Source: JBDTNK01 sp039933775 (lineage in GTDB: Bacteria; Chloroflexota; Limnocylindria; QHBO01). From it: a DNA stretch of 64,000 nucleotides. The stretch's first letter is position 1; each line of letters begins with the position of its first letter. A model generated the notes under the pieces. The model saw only the letters and a program-made list of their open reading frames with translations. It was not told where the DNA came from and ran no database searches. Shown here piece by piece: positions 8,922 through 19,141 of the stretch. The position numbers and the translations under genes are program-made. The stretch is from the NCBI GenBank assembly GCA_039933775.1, contig JBDTNK010000002.1:18998-82997 (forward strand). The letters run 5' to 3'.

Positions 8922-9313
8922 CCTCGGCGCGAGGGAGCACCCAGGGCTGAGCGGCGGGATGTCGCGAAGCTACCCATCCGGTGGGTGGTTGGCACGTTCG
9001 AACGCCATGCCGTTGCCACGCTACCCCGATGGCGCATACGCGGCTCCAGTCGCGGGTCTGTCCGGGCCACATACCCCGACCACGCATACATCGGGCGCTG
9101 ATCCAGGCAGGCCGACCCGCATGTTGGGTATGTGGCACAGACAGGCTCGATTCGAGGCGCCGATACGTACGTGGCGGGTACACTGGCCCACTGCCAGCGA
9201 GCGACGCTGCAAGTGAGTTACATCCCGGGTATCGGACGCGTGGCGACACGTCGTCGAATCTGAGGGCGCGACGCGTCACGGGCGTTCCGCAGGTCGGTGG
9301 CTACACTCGCTGG
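8922..9313. other. Noncoding region with an 11-bp inverted repeat
   Basis: No supportable gene in 392 bases. It contains an 11-bp perfect inverted repeat (9066-9076 with 9126-9136) around a 49-base loop, a 10-bp palindrome CGTTCGAACG (8995-9004), and two TACACT boxes. The box at 9302-9307 serves hemW; the one at 9179-9184 has no start codon close by. I see no tRNA or known riboswitch here. Confidence 0.5.
9302..9307 (+). promoter_or_regulatory. Leaderless promoter -10 (TACACT) of hemW
   Basis: TACACT, then 6 bases, then ATG 9314. Confidence 0.65.
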
Positions 9314-10522
9314 ATGCGACGCGCCGAGCCCATCACAAGCCACCACCTCTACGTCCACGTGCCGTTCTGCCGGCTCGTGTGCGCCTACTGCGACTTCGTC
9401 ACGGTCGGCGGCCGCGCCCACGACATCCCGCGCTACGTGGACGCGCTCGTGGCCGAGCTGGCCCTGCGACCGCCCGACGGGGAGCTGCGCACGATCTACT
9501 TCGGCGGCGGGACCCCGTCGCTGCTGCCCGCGGTTGAAGTCGCGCGCATCGTCGACGCAGCGCGCGCCCGCTGGGCCGGCGCGGCACCGGCGGAGGTGAC
9601 GCTGGAAGCGAACCCCAGTGCCCGCGAGACCCCGGATTGGAGCGCGCTTCGCGCTGCCGGCATCACGCGGCTCTCGCTGGGCGTTCAGTCGCTGCGCGAC
9701 GAGGAGCTGCGTGCGCTGACGCGCGGCCACACCGCAGGGGAGGCACGCGCCGCCTTCTCGGCCGCCCGCGCTGGCGGCTTCGACAACATCAGCATCGACC
9801 TGATCTATGGCGTGCCGGGTCAGTCGCTCGCGATCTGGGGCGAGACGCTCGAAGCGGCGATCCATCTTGCCCCCGAGCATCTCTCGCTCTATGCCCTGAG
9901 CCTGGCGATCGAACCCGATGTGTGGGCAGCGCCTCCGCGACCCGGTGCGTTGCGCTGGCGCCGGCGGCTCGCTGCCGAGCAGGATGATGGCGAGGCGGTC
10001 GCGCAATACCGGCTCGCCGAACGACGCCTTGCGGCGGCGGACTACGACCACTATGAGCTCTCATCGTGGGCGCGCCCTGGCCGGGAGAGCCGCCACAACG
10101 CGGCGTATTGGGCGCGCCGGCCGTACACCGGCCTGGGAGCGGGCGCCCACTCGTTTGACGGCGCAACGCGCTCGTGGAACCTGCGCGACCTTGACGGCTA
10201 CATGACCGCGGTTTCCAGTGGCGAGCTTGCGGTCGAAGGAAGCGAGACGCTCGACGAGCCGACGCGCGAATGGGAGGCCATCGCGCTCGGCCTTAGGCGA
10301 ATCATCGGTCTGTCGCGCGCCGAGCTGCGCGCAGAATTCGGCAGTGATCCGCTCCAGCGCCATGCGGCTGCCTTCGAGACGGCACAGCGCGCCGGCCTCG
10401 TGGAGCTCGATGGCGACACGATCCGTCTCAGCCCGGCCGGCCGCGTCGTGGCGAACGAGGTGCTCATCGCACTTTTGCCGGAAGGTCAGCGTGCCGCCGG
10501 TTCGATCTCGACGACCCAGTAG
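9314..10522 (+). CDS. hemW: Radical SAM heme chaperone HemW
   Basis: 402 residues from ATG 9314. The radical SAM cluster is bound by Cys19, Cys23 and Cys26 (FCRLVCAYCDF), which fits the HemW/CPO-III branch. IYFGGGTPSLL and LSLGVQSLRDEELRALTRGHT are strong HemW/HemN hallmarks. HemW hands heme to membrane cytochromes rather than oxidising coproporphyrinogen. An open frame extends upstream, but the leaderless -10 box fixes the start. The 3' end overlaps the convergent membrane-protein gene by 37 bases. Confidence 0.9.
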   Translation: MRRAEPITSHHLYVHVPFCRLVCAYCDFVTVGGRAHDIPRYVDALVAELALRPPDGELRTIYFGGGTPSLLPAVEVARIVDAARARWAGAAPAEVTLEANPSARETPDWSALRAAGITRLSLGVQSLRDEELRALTRGHTAGEARAAFSAARAGGFDNISIDLIYGVPGQSLAIWGETLEAAIHLAPEHLSLYALSLAIEPDVWAAPPRPGALRWRRRLAAEQDDGEAVAQYRLAERRLAAADYDHYELSSWARPGRESRHNAAYWARRPYTGLGAGAHSFDGATRSWNLRDLDGYMTAVSSGELAVEGSETLDEPTREWEAIALGLRRIIGLSRAELRAEFGSDPLQRHAAAFETAQRAGLVELDGDTIRLSPAGRVVANEVLIALLPEGQRAAGSISTTQ

Positions 10523-12030
10523 CCGCGGCGCTCGTCGACCTGGAGCGGCACGACACGGACTCCGTCCACCTCGGCCGGCACGTCGGTTTCGAGCGGCTCG
10601 AATCCGGCGGGATAGCGCTCTCCATGGAGATCGTGGAAGACGACCTGTCCGACCGCCGGATAGCCGGCCTCGAGGTCGATGTTCGGACCGTACGTCGAGG
10701 CGACCTCGTCGAGCGACAGCCCGAGGTCGACCGCGATGGCAGGACGCGCCCGTACCGGCACGAAAAAGGTGGGGTGCCCATCGCCATCTCCGGACGGGAA
10801 GGCCGTGATGGCGGACCGCTCGGCGACCTCCTCCTGTAGCGTCGGCAGCACCATGCGCTGATCGATGGCCAGCCACAGCTGGTTGCGGACCACCTCGCGT
10901 CCCGGCGCGCCAATGAGCGCCCATGACGGCGTTATGGCCACCGCGAGGAAGGCCGCCACCGCCACGAGCAGTCCCGCGCGCAGCGGGCTGGCGATCCCGC
11001 GCACCGCAGCCACCAGCCCGGGTCGGAGATGCAAGGCGTGGAGCCCGAAGCCGGCGCTGCAGATGAGCGCGATGTCAACCGGGGCAAAGTAACGATCTGG
11101 CACAAACGTTCCGCGCAGGGCCAGAAAGAGCATGAACGCGACGATGCCGGGCCCGAGTAGCAGCATGCCGAACCCAAGCGCCCAGCGACGCAGGCGGAAA
11201 ACCTCGACGATGCCCAAGATCGCCAGCCCGCCGAGGATCGGCAGGCCCGCACTGCGGGACCAGATGGCGGCGGCGACCTCGCCGAACGTCGGCAGGTCGG
11301 GCACCGACGCCGAGTACTTTCCGGAGATCGCGGTCCAGAACAACGGGTCACCGATGAGGAGCGCGTCGTGGATGAGCATTACCGGTACGGCGAGCGCGGC
11401 GAGTAGGAGGAACCACGCTCCTCGCGGCGGCCGTGGCAGCCGCGGGACAGTCGAAGCCAGTGTGAGGACAAGCCCGATGCCGGCCACGATCACGATGAGC
11501 TCGATCCGCACCAGCACCGCCGCGGCGAGTGCAAGGCCGCCGGGCACGTAGCGCGGCACCGGCAGCGTCACGGCAAAGGCCGCGACCGCGAGCCAGAGGA
11601 GGCCCCAGCCCCAGCCCAGCGAGACGCCAACGTCCTCGAGCAGCATCGGAGAGCCCGCCAGCGCCACGCCGACGAAGGCAGCGACCGCGATGCCCCCAAC
11701 CCGCCGCGCGACGAGGGTCAGCAGCCCGACGCCGAACCCGAAGGCGAGGATCGTGGCCCACGAGATCGGGCGCCAGTCATTGGTCACTGCATGAAGGAGC
11801 CCGTACACCACGGTCAGGAACGGCTTCGGGGTGGTGGTCAGCATCTGCTCGAGCCGATGCCCGTGCACGATGCGCTCGAAGTGAAGGACCGAGGCGCCGA
11901 CGTCGAAGCTCACCGGGCCTGCGTGGAGCGGGCGGGTGAGCTCGGTGGCGAGCACGAGGGCCAGCGCCGCCGCGGCCAGGAAGGCAACTGCATCGGACAC
12001 CCAGGGACGTCGATTCGGCATGCGCGCCAT
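10486..12030 (-). CDS. Polytopic membrane protein, glycosyltransferase-like
   Basis: 514 residues. Residues ~10-400 hold about ten hydrophobic helices; the last ~110 residues form a soluble domain. The loop after TM1 (FDVGASVLHFERIVHGHRLEQ), with acidic residues facing outside, followed by regular TM pairs, resembles GT-C glycosyltransferases of the PMT/ArnT type, but I see no decisive motif. The neighbouring GT2 fragment and AglD-like flippase fit a lipid-linked sugar role. ATG 12030 is chosen; ATG 12021 is equally possible. Its promoter region overlaps that of the divergent GT2 fragment. Confidence 0.55.
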   Translation of the reverse strand: MARMPNRRPWVSDAVAFLAAAALALVLATELTRPLHAGPVSFDVGASVLHFERIVHGHRLEQMLTTTPKPFLTVVYGLLHAVTNDWRPISWATILAFGFGVGLLTLVARRVGGIAVAAFVGVALAGSPMLLEDVGVSLGWGWGLLWLAVAAFAVTLPVPRYVPGGLALAAAVLVRIELIVIVAGIGLVLTLASTVPRLPRPPRGAWFLLLAALAVPVMLIHDALLIGDPLFWTAISGKYSASVPDLPTFGEVAAAIWSRSAGLPILGGLAILGIVEVFRLRRWALGFGMLLLGPGIVAFMLFLALRGTFVPDRYFAPVDIALICSAGFGLHALHLRPGLVAAVRGIASPLRAGLLVAVAAFLAVAITPSWALIGAPGREVVRNQLWLAIDQRMVLPTLQEEVAERSAITAFPSGDGDGHPTFFVPVRARPAIAVDLGLSLDEVASTYGPNIDLEAGYPAVGQVVFHDLHGERYPAGFEPLETDVPAEVDGVRVVPLQVDERRGYWVVEIEPAAR

Positions 12031-12066
12031 TGTGGCTGACGCGGTATCCGCTTGATCCGCTTCGGC

Positions 12067-12072
12067 TACGCT
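12067..12072 (+). promoter_or_regulatory. Leaderless promoter -10 (TACGCT)
   Basis: TACGCT lies 6 bases before ATG 12079 and would drive the truncated GT2 gene and the coupled flippase gene. Confidence 0.5.
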
Positions 12073-12078
12073 TTCTCG

Positions 12079-12360
12079 ATGATGCACGAGGCGGTCGCCG
12101 CACCGGAATTCGGCCGCACCAGAGCGGTCGGTTGCGCCGGCGTCGTCGTCGTGATGCCGGACATCCCGCACGCGACGAGGATCACGGCGCTCGTGGAATC
12201 GATCCTCAATGGGGAGGTCGAACTCATGCTCGGCAGCCGCTTCCTGGGCGACCCGCCGGCGGGCGGCATGCCGCGCTGGATGCGCGTCGCGAACCGCTAC
12301 CTCTTCCATCGATCGCGCCTGCGGCGCACGCAGCGGCTCATCCCCAACCGTCCGGCGTGA
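12079..12360 (+). pseudogene. Truncated GT2 glycosyltransferase (DPM synthase-like)
   Basis: 93 residues against roughly 230-300 for the family. The middle of a dolichyl-phosphate-mannose-synthase-like GT2 is recognisable: VVVVMPDIPHATRITALV aligns with the usual metal-binding DADGQH segment, ILNGEVELMLGSRFLG with the downstream GSRFLGG loop, and GGMPRWMRVANRYL with the MPxxRRxxNR helix. The nucleotide-binding N-terminus and the C-terminus are missing, and the acidic metal motif is degraded, so catalysis is unlikely. Promoter and coupling remain: its TGA overlaps the flippase GTG by 4 bases. It may survive as a leader that sets flippase translation. Confidence 0.6.
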
Positions 12361-13358
12361 GCGATCGGCCTGCGCCGTTCGCCGGTCCGCGGGGCGAGGC
12401 GAGGAGTAAAGGCGTGGTCGCGATTCGCGTCGCCATTGGACTCGCCATCTCTGTCGTCGCGCTGTGGCTGGCGCTGCGTTCGATCGATCTGGATCGCACG
12501 CTAGCCATCCTAGGGCGCGCCGCTCCCGTCGGCATCGCCGTCGTCCTCATGCTCGTCGCGCTCGACGTGGCGCTGCGCGCGCTCCGCTGGGGCCGCCTCA
12601 TCGCGCCGGTTCGGCCGGTGGCCTGGCAGCGGATGCTGGCGTACATGCTCATCGGCTATTTGGCCAACAACGTCCTTCCGGCGCGGCTTGGCGAGTTTGT
12701 GCGCAGCCACTACCTGGGCGACCGGGAAGGGATCAGCCGCGCGGCGGCGCTCGGGACGGTCGTCGTGGAACGCGTCGTGGACATCGCCTGCGTAGTCGTC
12801 ATCGGGGCGGCCGCGCTCCTCGCCATCCACGGATCGCCGTCGCTGGTCCGCGGCCTGATTATCAGCGCGGTGATCGTGGTGTTGCTCATCGGTGCGATCG
12901 TGGTACTCCTGCACGGCCATCGCCTCCCCGGAGCAGAGCGTGCGATCGCCGGCATCGACCACTGGCCGGCGGTGGGGCGCCTGGTCCGCAGCCTCCGCGC
13001 GGGCGTGCGGGTCGTGCAGCGGCCGTCGACGCTGCTCGCGGCGACGGGCCTCACGACGGTGGCGTGGCTGGCCTCAGGGTTCATGTTCGTCGCCGCCGCA
13101 GCGGCGGTCGACGTGCCGCTCCCGCTGATTGAAGCCGCGATCCTCTCGAGCGCCATAGCCCTCGCCACGGCGATCCCCGCCGGACCGGGCTATGTGGGTA
13201 CCTTCGAGCTCGCTGGCGTGACGGTTGGCGGTGCACTCGGGTTGACGGCCGATCAGGCGCTCGCCATCGTTCTCCTCGTTCACGCGGCGATTCTGAGTGT
13301 CACGACCGTCGGCGGCCTCATCGCGCTGGCACAGGTTCGTCAGTGGCGCGGCCGTTGA
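12357..13358 (+). CDS. LPG synthase / AglD-family integral membrane protein
   Basis: 333 residues from GTG 12357 with about eight hydrophobic segments. It matches the UPF0104/LPG_synthase_TM family: ALRWGRLIAPV after TM2, YLANNVLPARLGEFVRSHYL (the family signature) and the late IPAGPGYVGTFELAG segment. Members flip or modify lipid-linked sugars or aminoacylate phosphatidylglycerol. There is no C-terminal transferase domain, so a flippase or lipid-sugar role is more likely. It is translationally coupled to the GT2 remnant through a GTGA overlap. Confidence 0.8.
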   Translation: MSDRPAPFAGPRGEARSKGVVAIRVAIGLAISVVALWLALRSIDLDRTLAILGRAAPVGIAVVLMLVALDVALRALRWGRLIAPVRPVAWQRMLAYMLIGYLANNVLPARLGEFVRSHYLGDREGISRAAALGTVVVERVVDIACVVVIGAAALLAIHGSPSLVRGLIISAVIVVLLIGAIVVLLHGHRLPGAERAIAGIDHWPAVGRLVRSLRAGVRVVQRPSTLLAATGLTTVAWLASGFMFVAAAAAVDVPLPLIEAAILSSAIALATAIPAGPGYVGTFELAGVTVGGALGLTADQALAIVLLVHAAILSVTTVGGLIALAQVRQWRGR

Positions 13359-13374
13359 CCGCGGCCATATCACG

Positions 13375-13404
13375 TTGACACCTCTTTCTGGGTGGCAGTA
13401 TCCT
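13375..13404 (+). promoter_or_regulatory. hrcA operon promoter
   Basis: -35 TTGACA (13375-13380), 18-bp spacer, -10 TATCCT (13399-13404). Predicted transcription starts near 13411, just before the CIRCE. Confidence 0.85.
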
Positions 13405-13419
13405 CGGTCTTGCCCCCGG

Positions 13420-13446
13420 TTAGCACTCAAGACAGTAGAGTGCTAA
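13420..13446 (+). promoter_or_regulatory. CIRCE operator (HrcA binding site)
   Basis: Exact consensus: TTAGCACTC (13420-13428), 9-base spacer, GAGTGCTAA (13438-13446). It is in the 5' leader of hrcA-grpE-dnaK, the standard site for HrcA autorepression. Confidence 0.97.
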
Positions 13447-13459
13447 TTCGAACCACAAC

Positions 13460-14578
13460 ATGACGGACTCAACCTGGATGACTCCGATCTCGAACGACGA
13501 CACGCAGGCGAACCGCGCCGCCCTCGACCTGAGCGAGCGGCAGCGGACGGTGCTGCGTGCCGTCGTCGAGGACTACGTACTGAGTGCCGTCCCGGTCGGA
13601 TCCAAGGCGCTTGTCGAGCGCTACCGGCTGCCGGTCTCATCGGCCACGGTGCGCATGGCGATGGCCGAGCTGGAGGCGCTGGGGCTGCTCAGCCACCCGC
13701 ACACCAGCGCCGGACGCGTGCCGTCGGACCTGGGCTACCGCTACTACGTCGAGACGCTCATGCGCGAGGCGGAGCTCAACCGCTCGGATCGGCTCATGAT
13801 CCGGCACCAGTTCAGCCAGGTGCAGCTCACCAACAACGAGTGGCTGCGGCTGACGGCGTCGGTGCTCAGTGGCTCGACGCACAGCGCCTCGATTGTCACG
13901 CCGGCGCGCTCGCGCCGCGCACGCTTCGGTCACCTCCAGCTCGTGGAGCTCGCCGATCGCGGCCGTCTGCTCGTCCTCGTCCTGGCTGACGGCAACGTCG
14001 TGCAGCGGCGGCTCGACCGAACCGGCATGGACCACCTGCTGGGCGACGAGCAGGGACAGCCACAGCTGGACGCCGCCGCCTCGCGGCTGAACGGCCGGCT
14101 CTCGGGGATGGACGCCCGCGCCGTTCGTCGCCGCCTGCAGCGGGCGCCGCAGACCGAGGAAATCGACACCTTCGTCGGCGAGATCGTGGCCCAGGCGCTC
14201 GAGGAAGAGGACCGCCTGGTGGTGGAGGAGGTCGTGACCGATGGCCTCGTTCATGTGCTCGAGCAACCCGAGTTCGCGGGCGGCGGCAAGGTTCGTGCGA
14301 TCCTCGACGTGCTGCAGCGCAGCGACTTTTTGCAACAGCTCGTACCGCTGGTCACCCGGCGCGGAGGTGTCCACGTGATCATCGGCCGCGAGAACTCGAT
14401 CGATGCGATGCACGAGGTGAGCCTCGTCTTCGCGCCGTATGGAACACCCGGGCGGGCACTCGGCCTGCTGGGGGTGCTGGGTCCGACCCGGATGGCCTAT
14501 CCGCGAGCCATCCCCACGGTCCGCTACCTGGCGGCGCTGCTTGACGAGCTGATCGACCAAGACGCGAAGGACGCATGA
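13460..14578 (+). CDS. hrcA: Heat-shock repressor HrcA
   Basis: 372 residues. The N-terminal winged helix (LSERQRTVLRAVVEDYVLSAVPVG shortened to LSERQRTVLRAVVEDY for recognition, then SSATVRMAMAELEALGLL and HTSAGRVPSDLGYRYYV) is typical of HrcA, followed by the GAF-like dimerisation domain. HrcA binds CIRCE and is released on heat shock when GroE is titrated. ATG 13460 lies 13 bases after the CIRCE with no clear ribosome site. It regulates this operon and, by the second CIRCE at 21158-21184, dnaJ. The stop overlaps grpE by 4 bases. Confidence 0.97.
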   Translation: MTDSTWMTPISNDDTQANRAALDLSERQRTVLRAVVEDYVLSAVPVGSKALVERYRLPVSSATVRMAMAELEALGLLSHPHTSAGRVPSDLGYRYYVETLMREAELNRSDRLMIRHQFSQVQLTNNEWLRLTASVLSGSTHSASIVTPARSRRARFGHLQLVELADRGRLLVLVLADGNVVQRRLDRTGMDHLLGDEQGQPQLDAAASRLNGRLSGMDARAVRRRLQRAPQTEEIDTFVGEIVAQALEEEDRLVVEEVVTDGLVHVLEQPEFAGGGKVRAILDVLQRSDFLQQLVPLVTRRGGVHVIIGRENSIDAMHEVSLVFAPYGTPGRALGLLGVLGPTRMAYPRAIPTVRYLAALLDELIDQDAKDA

Positions 14579-15153
14579 ACGACGACATGAACGGCGACCC
14601 GAAGCCACGGCACCGCACGCGCGGCGAAGAGCGCGTCGATGCAATCAAGACGCCCAGCCGCGTGGAGCTCGCCGAGCGCATCGAGGCGCTCGAGCGCGAG
14701 CTCGAGGCGGCGAAGGAGAGCGAGGTGGAGCAGCGAGGCAACTGGCATCGCTCCGCGGCCGACTTCGCCAACTACAAACGGCGGACCGAGGAGGAGCGCG
14801 CGACCGTGGTTCAGTTCGCCTCGTCACTCCTCGTCGGGAAGCTGCTGAGCGTGCTCGACGATTTCGATCGCGCGCTTGAAAACGTGCCGCCCGACGCCCA
14901 CGACCCGTGGGTCGAGGGGGTGCGCCTCACCGAGCGGAAGCTGCGCACGGTCCTCGAAAGCGAGGGCGTGACCCAGATCGAGGCCATCGGCCAGCCGTTC
15001 GATCCGAACGTTCACGAGGCGGTCGTCCACGAGGACACCACCGAGGCTCCTGACAACGCTGTCATCGGCGAGCTGCAGCGGGGGTACCGGCTGCATGACC
15101 GGGTCCTTCGCCCGGCACTCGTGAAGGTGGCCAACAACCCGCGACATCGATAG
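14575..15153 (+). CDS. grpE: Nucleotide exchange factor GrpE
   Basis: 192 residues. It promotes ADP release from DnaK. The N-terminal half is a long charged coiled coil (ELAERIEALERELEAAKES), followed by the conserved SAADFANYKRRTEEER helix, LLSVLDDFDRALEN and the C-terminal beta wing (FDPNVHEAVVHE, GYRLHDRVLRPALVKVA). It is translationally coupled to hrcA (ATGA) and lies 17 bases before dnaK. Confidence 0.96.
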   Translation: MNDDMNGDPKPRHRTRGEERVDAIKTPSRVELAERIEALERELEAAKESEVEQRGNWHRSAADFANYKRRTEEERATVVQFASSLLVGKLLSVLDDFDRALENVPPDAHDPWVEGVRLTERKLRTVLESEGVTQIEAIGQPFDPNVHEAVVHEDTTEAPDNAVIGELQRGYRLHDRVLRPALVKVANNPRHR

Positions 15154-15170
15154 AAGAGAAGAAGGTTCAC

Positions 15171-17111
<1,941 letters not shown>

Positions 17112-17184
17112 CCTCACGCCCCGGGGTGAGCGACGAGCCCCGGCCGCCGCTCGTCCGCGTTGCGGTTGTTTCGGCGCAGGGAGT

Positions 17185-17253
17185 ATGGGCCAGTTTTTTG
17201 GCCTAGGCGCCGATTCGGCGATGGACAAGGTCGGCGGCATCTTCGGGCGCTGA
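17185..17253 (+). CDS. Possible 22-residue ORF after dnaK
   Basis: ATG 17185 opens a 22-codon frame (begins MGQFFGLGADS, ends GGIFGR) between the dnaK stop and the terminator. A GGGAG lies almost against the ATG, too close for a normal ribosome site. I do not recognise it, and chance is a real possibility. Confidence 0.2.
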   Translation: MGQFFGLGADSAMDKVGGIFGR

Positions 17254-17271
17254 CCAACGAACGCAGATAAC

Positions 17272-17301
17272 GACAAGGCCGGCCACCTGGCCGGCCTTGT
17301 C
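17272..17301. terminator. Terminator between dnaK and the DUF4332 gene
   Basis: Perfect 13-bp stem (17272-17284 with 17289-17301) with a 4-base loop ACCT. No T-run on either side. Placement between convergent genes suits bidirectional termination. Confidence 0.85.
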
Positions 17302-17317
17302 GCGTGGGACGAGGGAA

Positions 17318-17536
17318 CTACGCCTGGGCGCCCTTGGCCTGGTCGATCCAGCCCTGGACCTGCGCCTCGGAGAGGCCCACCACGCTTCCGTGGCGCTCTT
17401 CGATCATCGCCTTCAGCGACGAGGCGGTGCGGTGGCTCAGCTCCTTGATCGAATCGACCCCGATCTTCTCGAGCATCTCGGTGTGCTTCGGGCCAATCCC
17501 GCTCAACTTGTGGAGATCGTTCTCCATGCCGGCCAT
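17318..17536 (-). CDS. DUF4332-like helix-hairpin-helix protein
   Basis: 72 residues from ATG 17536, with AAGGAG 9 bases upstream (17551-17546). The segment KLSGIGPKHTEMLEKIGVDSI is a helix-hairpin-helix of the kind seen in DUF4332 and in ribosomal/DNA-repair HhH units, which contact nucleic-acid backbones through the GIG loop. No enzymatic domain accompanies it. It is 20 bases downstream of mscL on the same strand and is probably co-transcribed. Confidence 0.75.
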   Translation of the reverse strand: MAGMENDLHKLSGIGPKHTEMLEKIGVDSIKELSHRTASSLKAMIEERHGSVVGLSEAQVQGWIDQAKGAQA

Positions 17537-17556
17537 CGGTCGTGTCTCCTTCTCGT

Positions 17557-17961
17557 TCAACCAGCCGTCTGAGGCTGCGTGCAGTTCGGGCAGCGGCGCG
17601 CGGTGTACGGAATCTCCGTCGCGCACTCCGTGCAGGTCTTGGTAGTCGGTGTCTGTTCGACGCCTCGCTGGCGGCGCGCCTCCATGGCGTTCATTGGCTT
17701 GACGACGAACAGGAAGATCGCCAACGCTATGAGGATGAATGAGATCAGCGCGTTCAGGAAGATCCCGTAGCGGACCTCGGCATCCCCCACGCTGAACGCC
17801 GCGCTGCTGAAGTCGGGCACGCCGATCAGGCCGAGCAGCGGTGTCAGGATGTCAGCGACGAACGAGTTGAGCACCGCTGCGAACGCGACGCCGATGACGA
17901 ACGCGACCGCCAGCTCGATGACGTTGCCTCGCATGATGAACTCGCGGAATTCCTTGACCAC
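17557..17961 (-). CDS. mscL: Large-conductance mechanosensitive channel with zinc ribbon
   Basis: 134 residues. MscL opens on membrane stretch to release solutes. The N-terminal helix and pore TM1 (FREFIMRGNVIELAVAFVIG) and TM2 (NALISFILIALAIFLFVVKP) are standard. The C-terminus carries a cytoplasmic zinc ribbon: Cys110, Cys113, Cys124 and Cys127 (CTEC...CPNC), seen in many high-GC MscL proteins. GTG 17961 is chosen because GGAG (17973-17970) sits 8 bases upstream; a TTG two codons earlier is too close to that site. A TATACT box lies at 18011-18006. Confidence 0.95.
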   Translation of the reverse strand: MVKEFREFIMRGNVIELAVAFVIGVAFAAVLNSFVADILTPLLGLIGVPDFSSAAFSVGDAEVRYGIFLNALISFILIALAIFLFVVKPMNAMEARRQRGVEQTPTTKTCTECATEIPYTARRCPNCTQPQTAG

Positions 17962-18005
17962 GTGCAAATCTCCAACTGCGCAGGCGCTTGCTTTGGATGG
18001 GTCGG

Positions 18006-18011
18006 AGTATA
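18006..18011 (-). promoter_or_regulatory. mscL promoter -10 (TATACT)
   Basis: TATACT on the minus strand about 45 bases before the mscL GTG, giving a leader long enough for the GGAG ribosome site. No clear -35. Confidence 0.55.
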
Positions 18012-18079
18012 GGCGTGCTTGTCCGTGGATCTGACGTCATTTGCATCGCCCGCGGTGACGTTCATCGAGCGGGCGCGGC

Positions 18080-18085
18080 TACACT
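18080..18085 (+). promoter_or_regulatory. Leaderless promoter -10 (TACACT) of the exonuclease gene
   Basis: TACACT, 10 bases, ATG 18096. It is divergent from the mscL promoter. Confidence 0.65.
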
Positions 18086-18095
18086 CAAGCCACAG

Positions 18096-18881
18096 ATGCG
18101 ACTCGCGACCTGGAACGTCAACTCGCTGAAGGCCCGCCTGGAGCGCGTCCTGTCCTGGACCGAGCGTCACCAGCCCGACGTGCTGTGCCTGCAGGAGACG
18201 AAGCTCTCCGACGCGCAGGCGCCGACCATGGATTTCCATGCCCTTGGCTACGAGCTCGTGCATCACGGACCCGGCCGCTGGAACGGCGTCGCCATCGCGT
18301 CGCGCATCGGCATCGGTGAGGTCATCGCCGGCATTCCGACCCCTGACGGATGGACCGATGACGGTGGCCGCTTCCTGGCCGCCACCTGTGGACCGATGCG
18401 CGTGGCGAGCATCTACGTCCCGAACGGGCGCGTGGTTGATTCGGAGTTCTACCTCCAGAAGCTGGAGTGGCTGGCTCGGCTATCGGCCTGGCTGGATGCC
18501 AACGATCCCAAGACCGAGCTCGCGATCTGCGGGGATTACAACGTGGCGCCCGAGGACATCGACGTCTGGGACACGGCGGCGGCGCACGGCGGGACGCACG
18601 TGTCGCCGCGCGAACGGGCGGCGGTGGCGAAGCTGCGCGCCTGGGGCATGGTCGACGTCGTGCGCCAGTTCAACCCTGAACCCGGCTACTTCACCTGGTG
18701 GGACTACCGCGCCGGAAACTTTCACAAGAACTTCGGGATGCGAATCGATCATGTCTATGTCTCCGAGCCGCTGGGGGCGCGTGCGGTGGCGGCCAGCAGG
18801 GATCGCGAGGCGCGCAAGCCCTCGACCTACCCCGGCATCCCGTCCGATCACGCGCCGGTCATCGTGGACTTCGAGCCGTAG
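18096..18881 (+). CDS. xth: Exonuclease III-family AP endonuclease
   Basis: 261 residues from ATG 18096. The family start is plain: MRLATWNVNSLKARL, then LCLQETKLSD (metal-binding Glu), GDYNVAPEDIDVWD, FTWWDYRAGNFHKNFGMRIDH and the terminal SDHAPVIVDF with its catalytic Asp/His. It should cleave DNA at abasic sites in base-excision repair and degrade duplex 3' ends. The leaderless -10 box 10 bases upstream supports this start over the longer upstream frame. Confidence 0.95.
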   Translation: MRLATWNVNSLKARLERVLSWTERHQPDVLCLQETKLSDAQAPTMDFHALGYELVHHGPGRWNGVAIASRIGIGEVIAGIPTPDGWTDDGGRFLAATCGPMRVASIYVPNGRVVDSEFYLQKLEWLARLSAWLDANDPKTELAICGDYNVAPEDIDVWDTAAAHGGTHVSPRERAAVAKLRAWGMVDVVRQFNPEPGYFTWWDYRAGNFHKNFGMRIDHVYVSEPLGARAVAASRDREARKPSTYPGIPSDHAPVIVDFEP

Positions 18882-19141
18882 CTCTGTCGTCACGTCTGGC
18901 CTTGCCCGGCGCGGCTTGGCCAAATGCCCATTAGAAACGACACGTGGCGCGGTCCACCGGCCTCGGCTTAGCCAGATGCGTCCCGTGCAGGGCAGATGGC
19001 CGGGATCGACGCCGACCTTGAGCGTGGTTCTCGTGGGAGCCCTGCCCGCGACTGCGGTCCAAGAAGTCCTGATGTGCATCTGGCAAGGTCGGGCACGATC
19101 GCGGAGTGTCGGCTGATGCCGCCGGAGCGTATTCTCGCGAC
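18882..19141. repeat. Intergenic region with three short repeat copies
   Basis: No gene in 260 bases. A degenerate motif around GGCTTRGCCARATGC occurs twice directly (18913-18927 and 18965-18979) and once inverted (about 19076-19087, GCATCTGGCAAG). A TATTCT box at the right end serves the VOC gene. Confidence 0.4.
19130..19135 (+). promoter_or_regulatory. Leaderless promoter -10 (TATTCT) of the VOC gene
   Basis: TATTCT, 6 bases, GTG 19142. Confidence 0.6.

Noticed and set aside
6345..9161. ATTCGAGGCGCC shared by the intergenic regions at 6345-6356 and 9150-9161
   Set aside because: A 12-base match is expected by chance many times in 64 kb of high-GC DNA; only weak similarity extends beyond it.
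9179..9184. TACACT box with no gene directly after it
   Set aside because: No start codon within 25 bases. It may be chance or a distant second promoter for hemW.
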